A DNA stretch of 64,000 nucleotides, taken from contig JAXHMJ010000005.1 of NCBI GenBank assembly GCA_034521575.1, forward strand, positions 1,860,001-1,924,000, written 5' to 3'. Positions 8,451 to 18,091 of this stretch are shown piece after piece. The notes beneath the pieces are model-generated. The model was not told the DNA's origin. It worked only from the letters and a program-made list of their open reading frames with translations, and did no database searches. Both the position numbers and the translations under genes were made by a program. Source of the stretch: a candidate division KSB1 bacterium (GTDB lineage: Bacteria > Zhuqueibacterota > Zhuqueibacteria > Residuimicrobiales > Krinioviventaceae). The stretch's first letter is position 1. Every line of letters begins with the position of its first letter.

Positions 8451-9830
8451 TTATATTAAATTCAAATCGTTTTCAATCTGTTCCAGGGTTTTGCCTTTGG
8501 TTTCCGGGATGACTTTATACACAAACACAAACATCAACACACACATGCCGCCGTACAGCCAGTAGGAAAATCCGTGATGAAAGCGCTCCACCAGCCATTT
8601 GTTCTCATCGATCATGGGAAAGGTCTGGGAAATCAGATAATTGGTCGCCCACAGACACACCGTGGCAATGGACATGGCGCGGGCGCGGATTTTGGTCGGA
8701 AATAGTTCCGACAATATGATCCATACCACCGGCCCCACCGAGATGGCGAAAAAAGAAATATATCCCAGAATCAGCAGCAGCGACCAGACCGTGGTGATCT
8801 GAACAAACGCCAGGATTCCCGTCGACACCAGACAAAACGCCATACCCAGTGAACCGATAAGCAGCAGCGGCCGGCGGCCGAGCTTGTCCACCTTGAGCAT
8901 GGCAAATACCGTGAATCCCATATTGAACACACCCACCACAAGGGTCTGCAGCAGCGCCGCATTGACATCGCTGCCGAACTGTTTAAAGATTTCCGGGGCG
9001 TAATACAGGATCACGTTAATGCCCACAGCCTGCTGCAATACCGCAAGCACAACCCCGATGAGCACGAGTTTCAGGATACGCGGTTCAAACAGCATGTTTG
9101 CCGAATCAGATTCGCGTGACAGGGTGTGTTTAATCTCACTGATCCGCTCTTTTGCACTTGTGCTGCCCTGAATTTTCTCAAGAATACGGTACGCTTTATC
9201 GGATTTTGCATTCAGGGCCAGCCATCTCGGACTTTCCGGCACAAAAAACAGGGCAATCAAAAACACAAACGCCGGAATCGTCTCTGAGCCGAACATCCAG
9301 CGCCAGCCGGTTTCGACGTTCCAGAGTTGCGTCCCCTGACGCGCAATAAAATAATTAATCAGATAAATCAGCACCATACCGCACACAATAGCAAACTGAT
9401 TCAACGACACCAGTCGGCCGCGCACCCGGGCCGGAGCCACTTCAGAGATAAACAAGGGCGTGATCATGGACGCCGCTCCCACACCGCAGCCGCCGATCAT
9501 CCGGTAGATTGCAAAAACATCCAGCCGGTCTGCAAGCGCGGAGCCCAGCGCCGAAACCTCAAACAGCACCGCCGCCAGTATGAGCACTTTTTTGCGGCCC
9601 AGCCAGTCGCTCAGTATGCCGGCGAATAAACATCCAATGATCGAACCGATCAATGCCGAAGCCGCCGCCCAGCCCATCTGGGCGGCCGACAGATCAAAAT
9701 GTATTCTCAGAAATCCAATGGCTCCCGAAATGACGGCCGTATCGTAACCGAACAGCAGGCCGCCCAGGGAAGCGGCAATCGCGACAAGGGTTACATAGGA
9801 TGTGTTAACAGGGGTGTTGCTCATCCACAT
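8451..9830 (-). CDS. MFS sugar:proton symporter (sugar porter family)
   Basis: A 459-residue inner-membrane protein with twelve predicted hydrophobic segments. It carries sugar-porter signatures: GGLLFGYDTAVISGA at the first helix, DWLGRKK between helices 2 and 3, APARVRGRLVSLNQ, PESPRWL at the middle loop, and PETKGKTLEQIE at the end. This XylE/GalP/AraE-like family imports monosaccharides with protons. It heads the corrinoid operon with only about 10 bases before the next gene. The imported sugar may therefore be linked to the methyl-transfer genes, for example a methylated sugar; that link is inference. Two ATGs (9830 and 9824) could serve as the start. Confidence 0.92.
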   Translation of the reverse strand: MWMSNTPVNTSYVTLVAIAASLGGLLFGYDTAVISGAIGFLRIHFDLSAAQMGWAAASALIGSIIGCLFAGILSDWLGRKKVLILAAVLFEVSALGSALADRLDVFAIYRMIGGCGVGAASMITPLFISEVAPARVRGRLVSLNQFAIVCGMVLIYLINYFIARQGTQLWNVETGWRWMFGSETIPAFVFLIALFFVPESPRWLALNAKSDKAYRILEKIQGSTSAKERISEIKHTLSRESDSANMLFEPRILKLVLIGVVLAVLQQAVGINVILYYAPEIFKQFGSDVNAALLQTLVVGVFNMGFTVFAMLKVDKLGRRPLLLIGSLGMAFCLVSTGILAFVQITTVWSLLLILGYISFFAISVGPVVWIILSELFPTKIRARAMSIATVCLWATNYLISQTFPMIDENKWLVERFHHGFSYWLYGGMCVLMFVFVYKVIPETKGKTLEQIENDLNLI

Positions 9831-10015
9831 TTCCAGTTTTCATTCTATTAAAATAAAATCATCCGCTTCAAAATTCAACACGTTATTTTACAATATCTGA
9901 TACTATTTTAGCATCATGGGACGAATAGGCATACAAAATATATAGACTCCATCCCGGAATAACAAGGCACAAACCGGCCCAATTGCTCCACAAACACGAC
10001 AAAAACCGGTGTATC

Positions 10016-11224
10016 TCATTCTTCTTTGTATGTCTGCAGCAGCTCACCGGTTTCTGCATCCTTGAGAATGCGTTTGCTGCGGCCGTCCGGCATGACTTCA
10101 TCCTTGATCAGCAGGTATTTGCCGTCAATCAACGGCCGCGATTCCCGGTCAACATCCGCACCGGTTTTACCGCGCCAGTCCTGCAGTTCGACAGGCTCCC
10201 AGGCTCGGGTTTGAGCGGATTTGTAACAGGCGTCAATAACGGCATTTACCACATAGCCGTCATAAAAACTCTCCATCGGCGTTTCACCCGTCTCGATGGC
10301 ATGAAACATATCCTTGAACATATTTGGATACCCGAGAGTATGCACTTCATCGCCCACCGGGAACAGCCAGCCTTTATCCGATTCCGCTTTCTCCGCCACA
10401 TAACCGCCCGAGTCGCCGGAGGTAAACATCTCAAATCCGGTGCGCAGCCAGTGATTGATCCAGATAGTTCCCGCGCTGCCGGACACTTCATCACGCAGAT
10501 CCATGCCGCCGCGGAACGCCCAGCTGACTTCAAACTGACCGATGGCCTCGTTCTCAAAACGGATCAGACAAATCGCAAAATCCTCGGCTTCGATAGGATG
10601 CACCTTGGTGTCCGCCGTACACATGACCTCAACCGGCCGGACATCCTTGCCGATATAATTGCGGATGATCTCGATACAGTGACAACCCAGATCCACAATC
10701 GCGCCGCCGCCGGCTTTTTCCAGGTCCCAGAACCAGTCGGAATGCGGTCCGGGATGCGTTTCCCGTGACCGCACCCAGAGAATTTTTCCCAGCGCCCCTT
10801 TTTTTACAGACTCTTGTGATTTCAGGGTCTTGGGCGTATAAGCCAGATCTTCCAAATAACCGCCAAACACCCCGGCCTTTTCAACCGCGTCCAGTATATC
10901 TTTGGCTTCCGCGGCTGTGCGTCCCAGCGGCTTGGTGCACAGCACCGCTTTGCCCGCCTGCGCGCACATCAGCGCCGCCTCTTTATGCAAATGATTGGGA
11001 ATGCCGATGATCACCATGTCCGTATCCGGATCCTGGATAGCTGCTTTCATATCATCCGTGGCGTTGGGAATCTCCCACTGTTCGGCAAAGGCTCGCGCCG
11101 ATTCTTTTGTAGAGGCGCAGACATGATGAATGCGGTCTTTGCCGCGCATCTCATGAATGCTTTGCGTGTAGAAATGACCAATCAGTCCGGTTCCCAACAG
11201 CGTAATTTGATGTGATGTTGCCAT
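10016..11224 (-). CDS. Gfo/Idh/MocA-family oxidoreductase
   Basis: A cytoplasmic NAD(P)-dependent dehydrogenase of about 402 residues. It starts [19 protein letters not shown] (Rossmann glycine motif) and has [12 protein letters not shown] in place of the usual EKP loop. The C-terminal fold contains [19 protein letters not shown], which carries the conserved D-x-G-x-H active-site region. I use the ATG at 11224 because AGGAGG stands about seven bases upstream; the frame extends further only through the end of the neighbouring permease gene. It has no signal peptide, unlike the two other Gfo/Idh genes here. With the permease just upstream it is likely to oxidise an imported sugar or polyol. Confidence 0.9.
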   Translation of the reverse strand: MATSHQITLLGTGLIGHFYTQSIHEMRGKDRIHHVCASTKESARAFAEQWEIPNATDDMKAAIQDPDTDMVIIGIPNHLHKEAALMCAQAGKAVLCTKPLGRTAAEAKDILDAVEKAGVFGGYLEDLAYTPKTLKSQESVKKGALGKILWVRSRETHPGPHSDWFWDLEKAGGGAIVDLGCHCIEIIRNYIGKDVRPVEVMCTADTKVHPIEAEDFAICLIRFENEAIGQFEVSWAFRGGMDLRDEVSGSAGTIWINHWLRTGFEMFTSGDSGGYVAEKAESDKGWLFPVGDEVHTLGYPNMFKDMFHAIETGETPMESFYDGYVVNAVIDACYKSAQTRAWEPVELQDWRGKTGADVDRESRPLIDGKYLLIKDEVMPDGRSKRILKDAETGELLQTYKEE

Positions 11225-11255
11225 AATTTGACCTCCTGTCATACTTTTCCGTACG

Positions 11256-12479
11256 TTACTGTTTAACCACTTTTTCTCTGAACGCCAGACCGAAAAAGAC
11301 CAGTATGACCGCGGCAAATCCCGCCGGCAGCCACCAGAAATTCTGCCACTGGGCGCCGTTCAGAACGGACGCCGAGCCCAGAAATGCGCCGTAAATGCGC
11401 CCGGCCACCTGCGCGCCGATCAGCATGCCCAGTCCATAGGTCACCAGCACCAGCATGCCCTGCGCCTGACCGCGGATTGCGGGTGTCGATTTTTTGTCCA
11501 CGTAAATCTGACCGGTGACAAAAAAGAAATCATAACAAATCCCGTGCAGCAGAATACCGGCAATGATCATCCAGTAGACACCGGCCGGAGCAGCCATGGC
11601 AAACAACGCATAACGCAACACCCAGGCGCCCATCCCGACCAGCAGCATCTTTTTAACACCCAGTCGCGCAAAAAACACGGGAATGAGCAGCATAAAGACC
11701 ACCTCGGACATTTGTCCGAACGACATGGTGAACGCCGGACTGGAAAAGCCCGCATCCTTGACAAAAATAGGCGCAAAATTATAATAAGCAGACAGGGGAA
11801 TACAGATTAAAAACGAACTGAGGAGAAAGACAAAAAAGGACGGGCTTTTGAGTTGTTTCAGAGCATCTACACCGACAATGCTGCGGATGGAAACGGGCTG
11901 ACCGGCGGCCTGAGGCGGGGTATGCGGTAATGTAAAACTGTACAATCCCAGCAGCAGACTCGCCACGCCGGTCGCATACAGCGGCAGCGGCGTCAGGTCC
12001 GGCAGGTTTCCGCCGGCAAAATGCACCAGCCCAAAACTGATAAACAGTCCGGCAATGATCCAGCCGATGGTCCCGAATACCCGGATCACCGGGAATTGTT
12101 TTTCCTGATTCTGAATGTTATGAAACGCCAGCGAGTTGGTCAGTCCGATGGTCGGCATATAACACAGATTGTACAACAACAGCATGAGGATAAAAACGGT
12201 CGGATTGCCGGTGAACGACGGTACAAACAGCATGACAATACCGCCTGCCAGATGCAGCACACCCAGCACCCGCTCTGTGGGGAAATAACGGTCCGCGATC
12301 AATCCCAGAAAAAACGGCGCAATGATCGCCGCTATGGGATTCACGGTATACGGCCAAAAGGTCAAATGCCCCATGCCGTGTGCGGTCATATAATTACCGA
12401 TCACCACGTACCAGGCTCCCCAGATAAAAAACTGCAGAAACATCATGGTGCTGAGACGCACAGTCACAAAGTTTTTCAT
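11256..12479 (-). CDS. MFS transporter, NupG/XapB nucleoside-permease family
   Basis: A 407-residue membrane protein with about twelve hydrophobic segments. The start [23 protein letters not shown] and the internal [18 protein letters not shown] are characteristic of the nucleoside:H+ symporter branch of the MFS; later parts include [13 protein letters not shown] and [14 protein letters not shown]. In saccharolytic bacteria members of this branch often sit beside Gfo/Idh enzymes and hydrolases and probably carry sugars or sugar derivatives rather than nucleosides. AAGGGAG precedes the ATG. It lies downstream of the sulfatase gene and 32 bases before the Gfo/Idh start, so the three are likely co-transcribed. 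Confidence 0.9.
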   Translation of the reverse strand: MKNFVTVRLSTMMFLQFFIWGAWYVVIGNYMTAHGMGHLTFWPYTVNPIAAIIAPFFLGLIADRYFPTERVLGVLHLAGGIVMLFVPSFTGNPTVFILMLLLYNLCYMPTIGLTNSLAFHNIQNQEKQFPVIRVFGTIGWIIAGLFISFGLVHFAGGNLPDLTPLPLYATGVASLLLGLYSFTLPHTPPQAAGQPVSIRSIVGVDALKQLKSPSFFVFLLSSFLICIPLSAYYNFAPIFVKDAGFSSPAFTMSFGQMSEVVFMLLIPVFFARLGVKKMLLVGMGAWVLRYALFAMAAPAGVYWMIIAGILLHGICYDFFFVTGQIYVDKKSTPAIRGQAQGMLVLVTYGLGMLIGAQVAGRIYGAFLGSASVLNGAQWQNFWWLPAGFAAVILVFFGLAFREKVVKQ

Positions 12480-12519
12480 AATTTTTGCTCCCTTCTTATG
12501 GTTTAAGAACCCTACCTTT

Positions 12520-14352
12520 TTATGTTTTTATCAGATTAATTGTGTACAGTTTGTCAAAAACCGGGACATCTGCAGAGGCATTGCTGATCGTCAGGGTCAG
12601 AAACTGCTCACCGGATTCAAGGTCCATGCTGCCGAGCACGGCCCGGTTCGGATCATCGATCACGCCTTCAATCCGGGCGCCGTTCACGGCAACCTGTACC
12701 ATGGAACCCTTTACCTCTGCCGCTTCATAATCCAGGCTCACCCGGTAGCTTCCCGGAATCTGCACACGGATGTGATATACGGCAAAATCCCCTGCTTGAC
12801 GCCAGTTATAGGTGTGATCAAATGCACATTTTACATCTTTGCTGATGTCATAGGGGGCATAGGCCAAAACTGTACTGTGTTTTTTTCCGTTATGCCCGAT
12901 CAAAAACACCGGCATCTTGAACGAATTTCTTTCACGCAATACGCTCTGCCACCAGCGTTCCAGCCGGCCTGTGAGTTTGTTAACCCGTTTGGGATGCTCC
13001 GCTTTGATGTCATTCTGCTGCATTGCATCCTCACCCACATCATAGAGACATAATCCCTGTTCGGCGCATTCAGGCATCTCGTCAATCCGGCCGGGATTCA
13101 TCATCAGCTTGTAGTTTTCCTTCTGGATGGAAATAATCTGATCCCGCAGCTTTAGATTCTTTTTCTCCTCCGGCGTCACCGGCCGGTATTCCTGTTTGAC
13201 ACCCCGTGGCGTCCAGGGCTCATCAGTCGGCACCCAGGCAGGCTGTGCATAATTGTATGAATATTTAGGTTTTAACTTTTCCGTCTCAGCGTACAGATAA
13301 TCAGCAATACTCCGCCCGTCCAGGGTGCGGTTGTGCGGGTTCCGCACACCGGCCAGCTCCAGCAGGGTCGGGTACAGATCACAACAGTCCACCAGCCGTT
13401 CCACCGTCGCCGGTTTTAAGTGATTGTTCCAGCGCACAAAAAACGGCGAACGCACACCGTTTTCCCAGATATTGCCCTTGTGGCCGCGCAGATCATTGAC
13501 ATAACGTGTTTCCCGGTCCGCATGCGTCAGATCGGCGTTCAGCACAGCCGGACCGTTATCACTGAAAAAGATAACCACGGTGTTCTCTGACAATCCAAGC
13601 GCATCAAGTTCATCCAGCAGCCGCCGCACCTGTTCGTCCATACGCTCCACCATGGCATAGACAACGGCCAGAGCGCGACTGATTCCTTTTTCCATATAGC
13701 GTTTAACCCGGTCATCACGCGCATTGAGCGGCGCGTGACACGACAGAAACGGCACATACGCGAAAAACGGCTCATCCTGATGCCGCTGCATAAAATCAAT
13801 GGCGTAATCAACCAGCACATCCGTAATCCAGCCTTTATGCTGTTTCGGCTCACCGTTGTAGAATCCCTGATTATCCCGATGCTGATACAGTCCCGCCATA
13901 TACGCTTCCTCAAATCCGCGCTGCCAGGGGAAATACCCCTCGGTTTTGCCGCTGTGCCATTTCCCCCACATGCCGGTGCGGTAGCCGTTATCCCGCAGCA
14001 CATCGGCAACCGTCACTTCATTTAGGGCCAGGAAATCCTTGCCGCCGTGTACATGCGACACCCCGGTGCGCAGAAAATGCCGACCCGTCAGCAGCGAGGC
14101 GCGCGTGGGGGCACACACCGGATTGACATAAAAATGCTTGAACTGCACCGATTCCTGTGCAAAGCGGTCCAGGTTCGGCGTTGCGATGATGCTATTGCCG
14201 TGCAGAGACAGATCGTCCCAGCCCATGTCATCCGCGACCAGCAGCAGAAAATTGGGTTTCTCCGCGCCTGCAGGCTTGCTGTTGCAGCCTGGTAAAATCG
14301 CCGCCGCCAGCGCTGTCGTACCGGCGGCCTTTAAAAATCGTCTTCGTTTCAT
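12520..14352 (-). CDS. Sulfatase (S1, arylsulfatase A-like) with C-terminal beta-sandwich-like module
   Basis: A 610-residue exported sulfatase. The N-terminus MKRRRFLKAAGTTALAAA with LPGCNS combines a Tat-like signal with a lipobox cysteine (about residue 23). The metal-binding DDMGWDD begins at about residue 41. The formylglycine signature CAPTRASLLTGR is at 80-91, so Cys80 should be converted to formylglycine. GKWHSGK and FSDNGP follow as expected. Beyond about residue 480 an extra domain with alternating beta-strand-like sequence resembles an appended carbohydrate-binding module. Such enzymes remove sulfate esters from polysaccharides in the periplasm or at the cell surface. Unlike the second sulfatase in the window, the active site is intact. 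Confidence 0.93.
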   Translation of the reverse strand: MKRRRFLKAAGTTALAAAILPGCNSKPAGAEKPNFLLLVADDMGWDDLSLHGNSIIATPNLDRFAQESVQFKHFYVNPVCAPTRASLLTGRHFLRTGVSHVHGGKDFLALNEVTVADVLRDNGYRTGMWGKWHSGKTEGYFPWQRGFEEAYMAGLYQHRDNQGFYNGEPKQHKGWITDVLVDYAIDFMQRHQDEPFFAYVPFLSCHAPLNARDDRVKRYMEKGISRALAVVYAMVERMDEQVRRLLDELDALGLSENTVVIFFSDNGPAVLNADLTHADRETRYVNDLRGHKGNIWENGVRSPFFVRWNNHLKPATVERLVDCCDLYPTLLELAGVRNPHNRTLDGRSIADYLYAETEKLKPKYSYNYAQPAWVPTDEPWTPRGVKQEYRPVTPEEKKNLKLRDQIISIQKENYKLMMNPGRIDEMPECAEQGLCLYDVGEDAMQQNDIKAEHPKRVNKLTGRLERWWQSVLRERNSFKMPVFLIGHNGKKHSTVLAYAPYDISKDVKCAFDHTYNWRQAGDFAVYHIRVQIPGSYRVSLDYEAAEVKGSMVQVAVNGARIEGVIDDPNRAVLGSMDLESGEQFLTLTISNASADVPVFDKLYTINLIKT

Positions 14353-14366
14353 AAAACGCTTCCGGC

Positions 14367-15569
14367 TTATTTAGAGTTTAATTTATGGGTTTTGATAAAC
14401 TCACGCAGCACATCCGACCACACCTCATAACCCTGTTCGGTCAAATGCGTGCCGTCTGTGGTGTATTCAGCGTTCAGTCCGTTCGCACCGGACATGTGTG
14501 CATTCAAATCAATAAAATGAACATCATGCTCCCGGCAGAATGTTTTTAACAGCTGATTCAACAGCCGGACATGCGCATTGTTCTCCGGATTGTTGTGCTG
14601 ATACAAGGTGGACTGCATCACCGGCGTGATATCATGCTCGATGAGCTGCCCGACGATGCGTTTGTGATTCTCAAAGATCTGATCAACCGGCACACCCAGC
14701 GTCAGGTCATTGATGCCGCCCATCACAAAACAGGCTTCTGGTGATGCTGCAATTACGCAAGTGTCCAGTATCCACAGCATCTGCCCGGTGGTATAGCCGC
14801 CCTGACCGCTGTTGCGGATGCGGTCGAACCCCAGACGTTTGTTCCAGTTGCCGCCCTGCTCCGTAATGGAATTCCCGAGCATCACCAGCTTGACATGTTT
14901 GGGGGACTGTTTCATAATTCGATCAATGCGCTCCTTTGCCAATTCAGTGTAATTTATGTATGTGGTTTGGCCCTGCTCACCGGTGTCATTCATACAGACC
15001 TTGAGCTGCGCCGCCCAGATCGTGTATGCCTCGTCGGTCAACTGCATGCCGTCGGTTGTAAAGTGTGGCGCCAGACCCGTTTCTCTGCACAGCGAACGAT
15101 TGATATCAATAAGCAGTATGCCTTTTTCCCGGCAAAAAATCTCCGTCTGAGCATTCAGCTTTTTGACGCTCTGGTTGATCAGCGGCCGGTTTTCCAGAAA
15201 CAGCGTGCTGTTGATCACCGGCTCAATCGCGTGCGCCCGCAGCGTGTCGCACAGCATGTGGTAACTTTTGATAATTTCCGATATCGGCACTCCCAGCAGC
15301 ACATCTTCCAGACCGGTGTAGATAAAACAATACGCCGGTTTATAGGGCAGCACACTGTGATCCAGCACCCAGGTCAGCTGCCGACTGGTAAAATCCGACA
15401 CGCTGGCGTTATGCACATCAGAACGGCCGATCAGCTGCGGCCAGTCCGCATTTTTAAACACAGAATTGCCGAGAAACACCGCATGCGCGGATCGGCCCCT
15501 GCCCGGATTCACGGCCAGCACAGTGCTGAACACAAATAGCGCACAAACAACCACCCACAGTTTTCTCAT
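14367..15569 (-). CDS. Tandem SGNH/GDSL hydrolase, first domain degenerate
   Basis: A secreted protein of about 400 residues with a signal peptide and two SGNH hydrolase domains in a row (residue numbers from the ATG at 15569). The second domain has the full set: Ser in LGNSITE (234), Asn in GGINDL (287) and Asp/His in TTDGTHL (372/375). The first keeps LGNS (Ser36), but the Asn block reads TGLEDV (Glu88) and the Asp/His block reads TTDGMQL (Gln176 in place of His). The two domains also share VLDHSV/ILDTCV and LLGVP/TLGVP, so this is an internal duplication. Intact family members are carbohydrate esterases or acetylesterases. The gene stands between GH9 and sulfatase genes, fitting removal of acyl groups from a glycan. 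Three start codons are adjacent (GTG-ATG-ATG). Confidence 0.85.
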   Translation of the reverse strand: MRKLWVVVCALFVFSTVLAVNPGRGRSAHAVFLGNSVFKNADWPQLIGRSDVHNASVSDFTSRQLTWVLDHSVLPYKPAYCFIYTGLEDVLLGVPISEIIKSYHMLCDTLRAHAIEPVINSTLFLENRPLINQSVKKLNAQTEIFCREKGILLIDINRSLCRETGLAPHFTTDGMQLTDEAYTIWAAQLKVCMNDTGEQGQTTYINYTELAKERIDRIMKQSPKHVKLVMLGNSITEQGGNWNKRLGFDRIRNSGQGGYTTGQMLWILDTCVIAASPEACFVMGGINDLTLGVPVDQIFENHKRIVGQLIEHDITPVMQSTLYQHNNPENNAHVRLLNQLLKTFCREHDVHFIDLNAHMSGANGLNAEYTTDGTHLTEQGYEVWSDVLREFIKTHKLNSK

Positions 15570-15584
15570 CATCACTCCATTGAT

Positions 15585-18074
15585 TTATTGATCCAGCAGC
15601 GTTTCCAGCGCCAGTACCGAGAAAATAAACGGCGTGGCGCCGAACACGATATATTCGGACTGCTGCCACAGATACGGATGATCCGGTTTCAATTCCGGGA
15701 AATCCGGAAAAATCAGATTTACACCCGAATACAGTCCACCCGGTGTGTAGGAATAATCACTGCGGTTGACGCCGAATGCCGGAATGGGCGCATGAGCGCC
15801 GACTCCGGACACCAGCGACAGACTGGACGCCGGATGCCGTCCCAGCATGTAATCCACCACGTTTTCCAGCGGCTTTGTGGTAAAGATATCCGGGTGCTGT
15901 TTAATTAGGTAATAATGCGTATACATGCGCCATAAAATATCCCATCCGAATCCCCAGACATGTTCCTCATACGCAACGCCAAAGGGATTTTTCGATAATT
16001 GTTCGTTCAACTCTTTTTGATACAGCTTGAGGTTTTCTTCAAACGCCGCCCGAAACGAATCACCGAGATGATCCGCAACCCGGCTCACCGTCCAGGCGGT
16101 TTGCGGCATTTGTTTGTAGATATTCTCCTGTTCATCCCGCAGTGCCTGCAAAAACCGGTCATCTCGGGTGGTCAAATACAGTTCAACCGCTGCGTTGATG
16201 CGCTGTTCAAACAGATTGCGCGGCGTGCCGACCGATGCATAAAACACCGGTTCGTGCGTCTCTTCATAGTCCCAGATCCGCTGCGCTGTGGCCAGGCATT
16301 CTTCGGCCGGCTCTTTGTAAAACGATTTCAGAGCCCGGGACGCCGCGCATAAATAACTGATCACCGCATATTCGCGCCGCGTATCCTTGTTGGTGAAAAT
16401 ATAACGGTCATCAAAAACCCCGGAATGCGTTCCGGTTTTCGAATCCTCCGGCATGTCCGGATCATAAAACAGGTTATCCGTCATCGCGCCCCAATGGCCT
16501 TCCTGCAGATAAGTGGAAAAGTCTTTGCTGATGATGCCGACAAAACTGTGGTCCGCGGCGCGATACTGGGCCAGCAGAAAATCAACGCCGTGTCGGATAT
16601 GCTGAATCATGTCCGGCAGACGGTCCGGCTGATGCAGATACACCATGCGGCTGTCAAAATCAATGCTGGTTTTATCAATATCAGGACGGAATTCCTCCCA
16701 GGTCAACGCCAGATGATACGTCGCGCGGCCCGAAGACCCGGTGTTTACATCATCATCTCCGGCATCGTGCCAGCCGCCCTGATTCATGCCCGGAATCGTG
16801 GTGTTGGGTTGATAGTCGGTCTCGGTTTCGCCGGTTTGATCATAGCCGTCGTAAAACGGCAGCGGCGCCGGCGCCTGCAGTCCGTCATCCATATGACACA
16901 AGCCATGCCACAGCCGGTTGCGGTCGCGTACCCGCATATGACACATCTGCACCGGCAGAAACGTCAACAGCGACGGCTGCCAGACTCCGTCGGTATACAC
17001 CGATTCGCTGATCCGGAACGGGGTTGTGGTCACGGTATCATAAACGATCTGGTACAATCCGTCCTGGCGCACCTCGGTGAAATCAAATTTGCCATACACA
17101 TACCGGTAAAACGAGCCCCAGCGTTCCGGTTCTGCTTCCAGCACCGTTTTCCGGCTGCCGTCCGGCTGAAACCGCAAAAGCCGCGCGCGCTGCAGGTCTG
17201 TGGTGCGCGAATCCAGTTCAAGAACCGCTTCTTTGCTCTGAGCCGGATGATAGCCGACCTGCGAATGAGCGATCACCGGCGTGCGCGTCCAGTTCTCCAT
17301 GACTTGCGGCCGGAAAATCAAATGAACGGCGTTTTCCTGTTGATCACAGTCCGCCTTCACCCGAATGCCGAACCAGCTGCGCTGTTCATTCAGCCGATCG
17401 TCAACCAGTTCAATCTCTCCGGCTCTGGATTCGATAGTCAACCCGTACAATTTCGATTCCGCGGCAAGCATCAGGTTGCGGCCGGAGGCCAGCACCCGCG
17501 GATCATCCGGGTTCACGTTGTGATACTGAAAGATCTGCGGGAACACACCGGACCCGGATTGCGTGACAAAACTTTTTCCCTTGTAATATTCCGGGTACAG
17601 TTCCATCTGAAAACTCAGCTGCTCCAGCCGGCCGTGTTCTGGTTTTTCTTTGAAATCCAACGTGACCGCAAACGCATGATCCGGCAGCGGATCGATCAGC
17701 AATTCAAAAGCTAAATTCACCTCCGCGTGGCTGAAGGGAATGCGGATTTGTTCGCTTTCAGCATCCACAATGCGCTCTGGATTGCTGATTTGCGGAATGG
17801 GTTCGGTCATGATCTCATCCGCCGCATCCGCGCCTGACAGCAGTACGGCAACATTGCCGTTGGTGGCAATGCGCCGGTCGTGCTGAATAATCTCGATACC
17901 GCCCTGTTTGCCCACCGGATAAACGTTGTGAAAGGCCAGCACAGACACCTGCGGCGTCCATAAATATTCTTCAGGGGTCAGCTCGAGCCGGGTTTGGCTG
18001 TAACTGGTCTGCACCATTAAAAGACAGCACAAACTGCATAATAACAAAATCATAATATTGCATGGATATCGCAT
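15585..18074 (-). CDS. Glycoside hydrolase family 9-like enzyme with large N-terminal region
   Basis: An 829-residue exported protein. A signal peptide ends around MVQTSYSQ. An N-terminal region of about 250 residues is not recognised. It is followed by an Ig-like cellulase-N type domain (from AHSQVGYHPAQSKEAVLEL) and a GH9 catalytic barrel. The catalytic part shows GGWHDAGDDDVNTG, the aspartate motif of GH9, then DYMLGRHPASSLSLVSG, and near the C-terminus SEYIVFGATPF, where GH9 enzymes place the catalytic glutamate. GH9 enzymes are inverting beta-glucanases or exo-glucosaminidases; the substrate here is uncertain. The histidine-rich end typical of plant and clostridial cellulases (HPHHR) is not seen. 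It is followed after 15 bases by the tandem SGNH gene. Confidence 0.82.
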   Translation of the reverse strand: MRYPCNIMILLLCSLCCLLMVQTSYSQTRLELTPEEYLWTPQVSVLAFHNVYPVGKQGGIEIIQHDRRIATNGNVAVLLSGADAADEIMTEPIPQISNPERIVDAESEQIRIPFSHAEVNLAFELLIDPLPDHAFAVTLDFKEKPEHGRLEQLSFQMELYPEYYKGKSFVTQSGSGVFPQIFQYHNVNPDDPRVLASGRNLMLAAESKLYGLTIESRAGEIELVDDRLNEQRSWFGIRVKADCDQQENAVHLIFRPQVMENWTRTPVIAHSQVGYHPAQSKEAVLELDSRTTDLQRARLLRFQPDGSRKTVLEAEPERWGSFYRYVYGKFDFTEVRQDGLYQIVYDTVTTTPFRISESVYTDGVWQPSLLTFLPVQMCHMRVRDRNRLWHGLCHMDDGLQAPAPLPFYDGYDQTGETETDYQPNTTIPGMNQGGWHDAGDDDVNTGSSGRATYHLALTWEEFRPDIDKTSIDFDSRMVYLHQPDRLPDMIQHIRHGVDFLLAQYRAADHSFVGIISKDFSTYLQEGHWGAMTDNLFYDPDMPEDSKTGTHSGVFDDRYIFTNKDTRREYAVISYLCAASRALKSFYKEPAEECLATAQRIWDYEETHEPVFYASVGTPRNLFEQRINAAVELYLTTRDDRFLQALRDEQENIYKQMPQTAWTVSRVADHLGDSFRAAFEENLKLYQKELNEQLSKNPFGVAYEEHVWGFGWDILWRMYTHYYLIKQHPDIFTTKPLENVVDYMLGRHPASSLSLVSGVGAHAPIPAFGVNRSDYSYTPGGLYSGVNLIFPDFPELKPDHPYLWQQSEYIVFGATPFIFSVLALETLLDQ

Positions 18075-18091
18075 TCCAACAACTCTTCTTT

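Noticed and set aside
9831-10015. Cobalamin riboswitch ahead of the corrinoid operon
   Set aside because: The 185-base gap upstream of the permease lacks a B12-box-like GCCACTG/AGTCAGGA pattern.
16425-17714. A 429-codon plus-strand frame
   Set aside because: Antisense shadow of the GH9-like gene, with low-complexity His/Arg composition and no motif.
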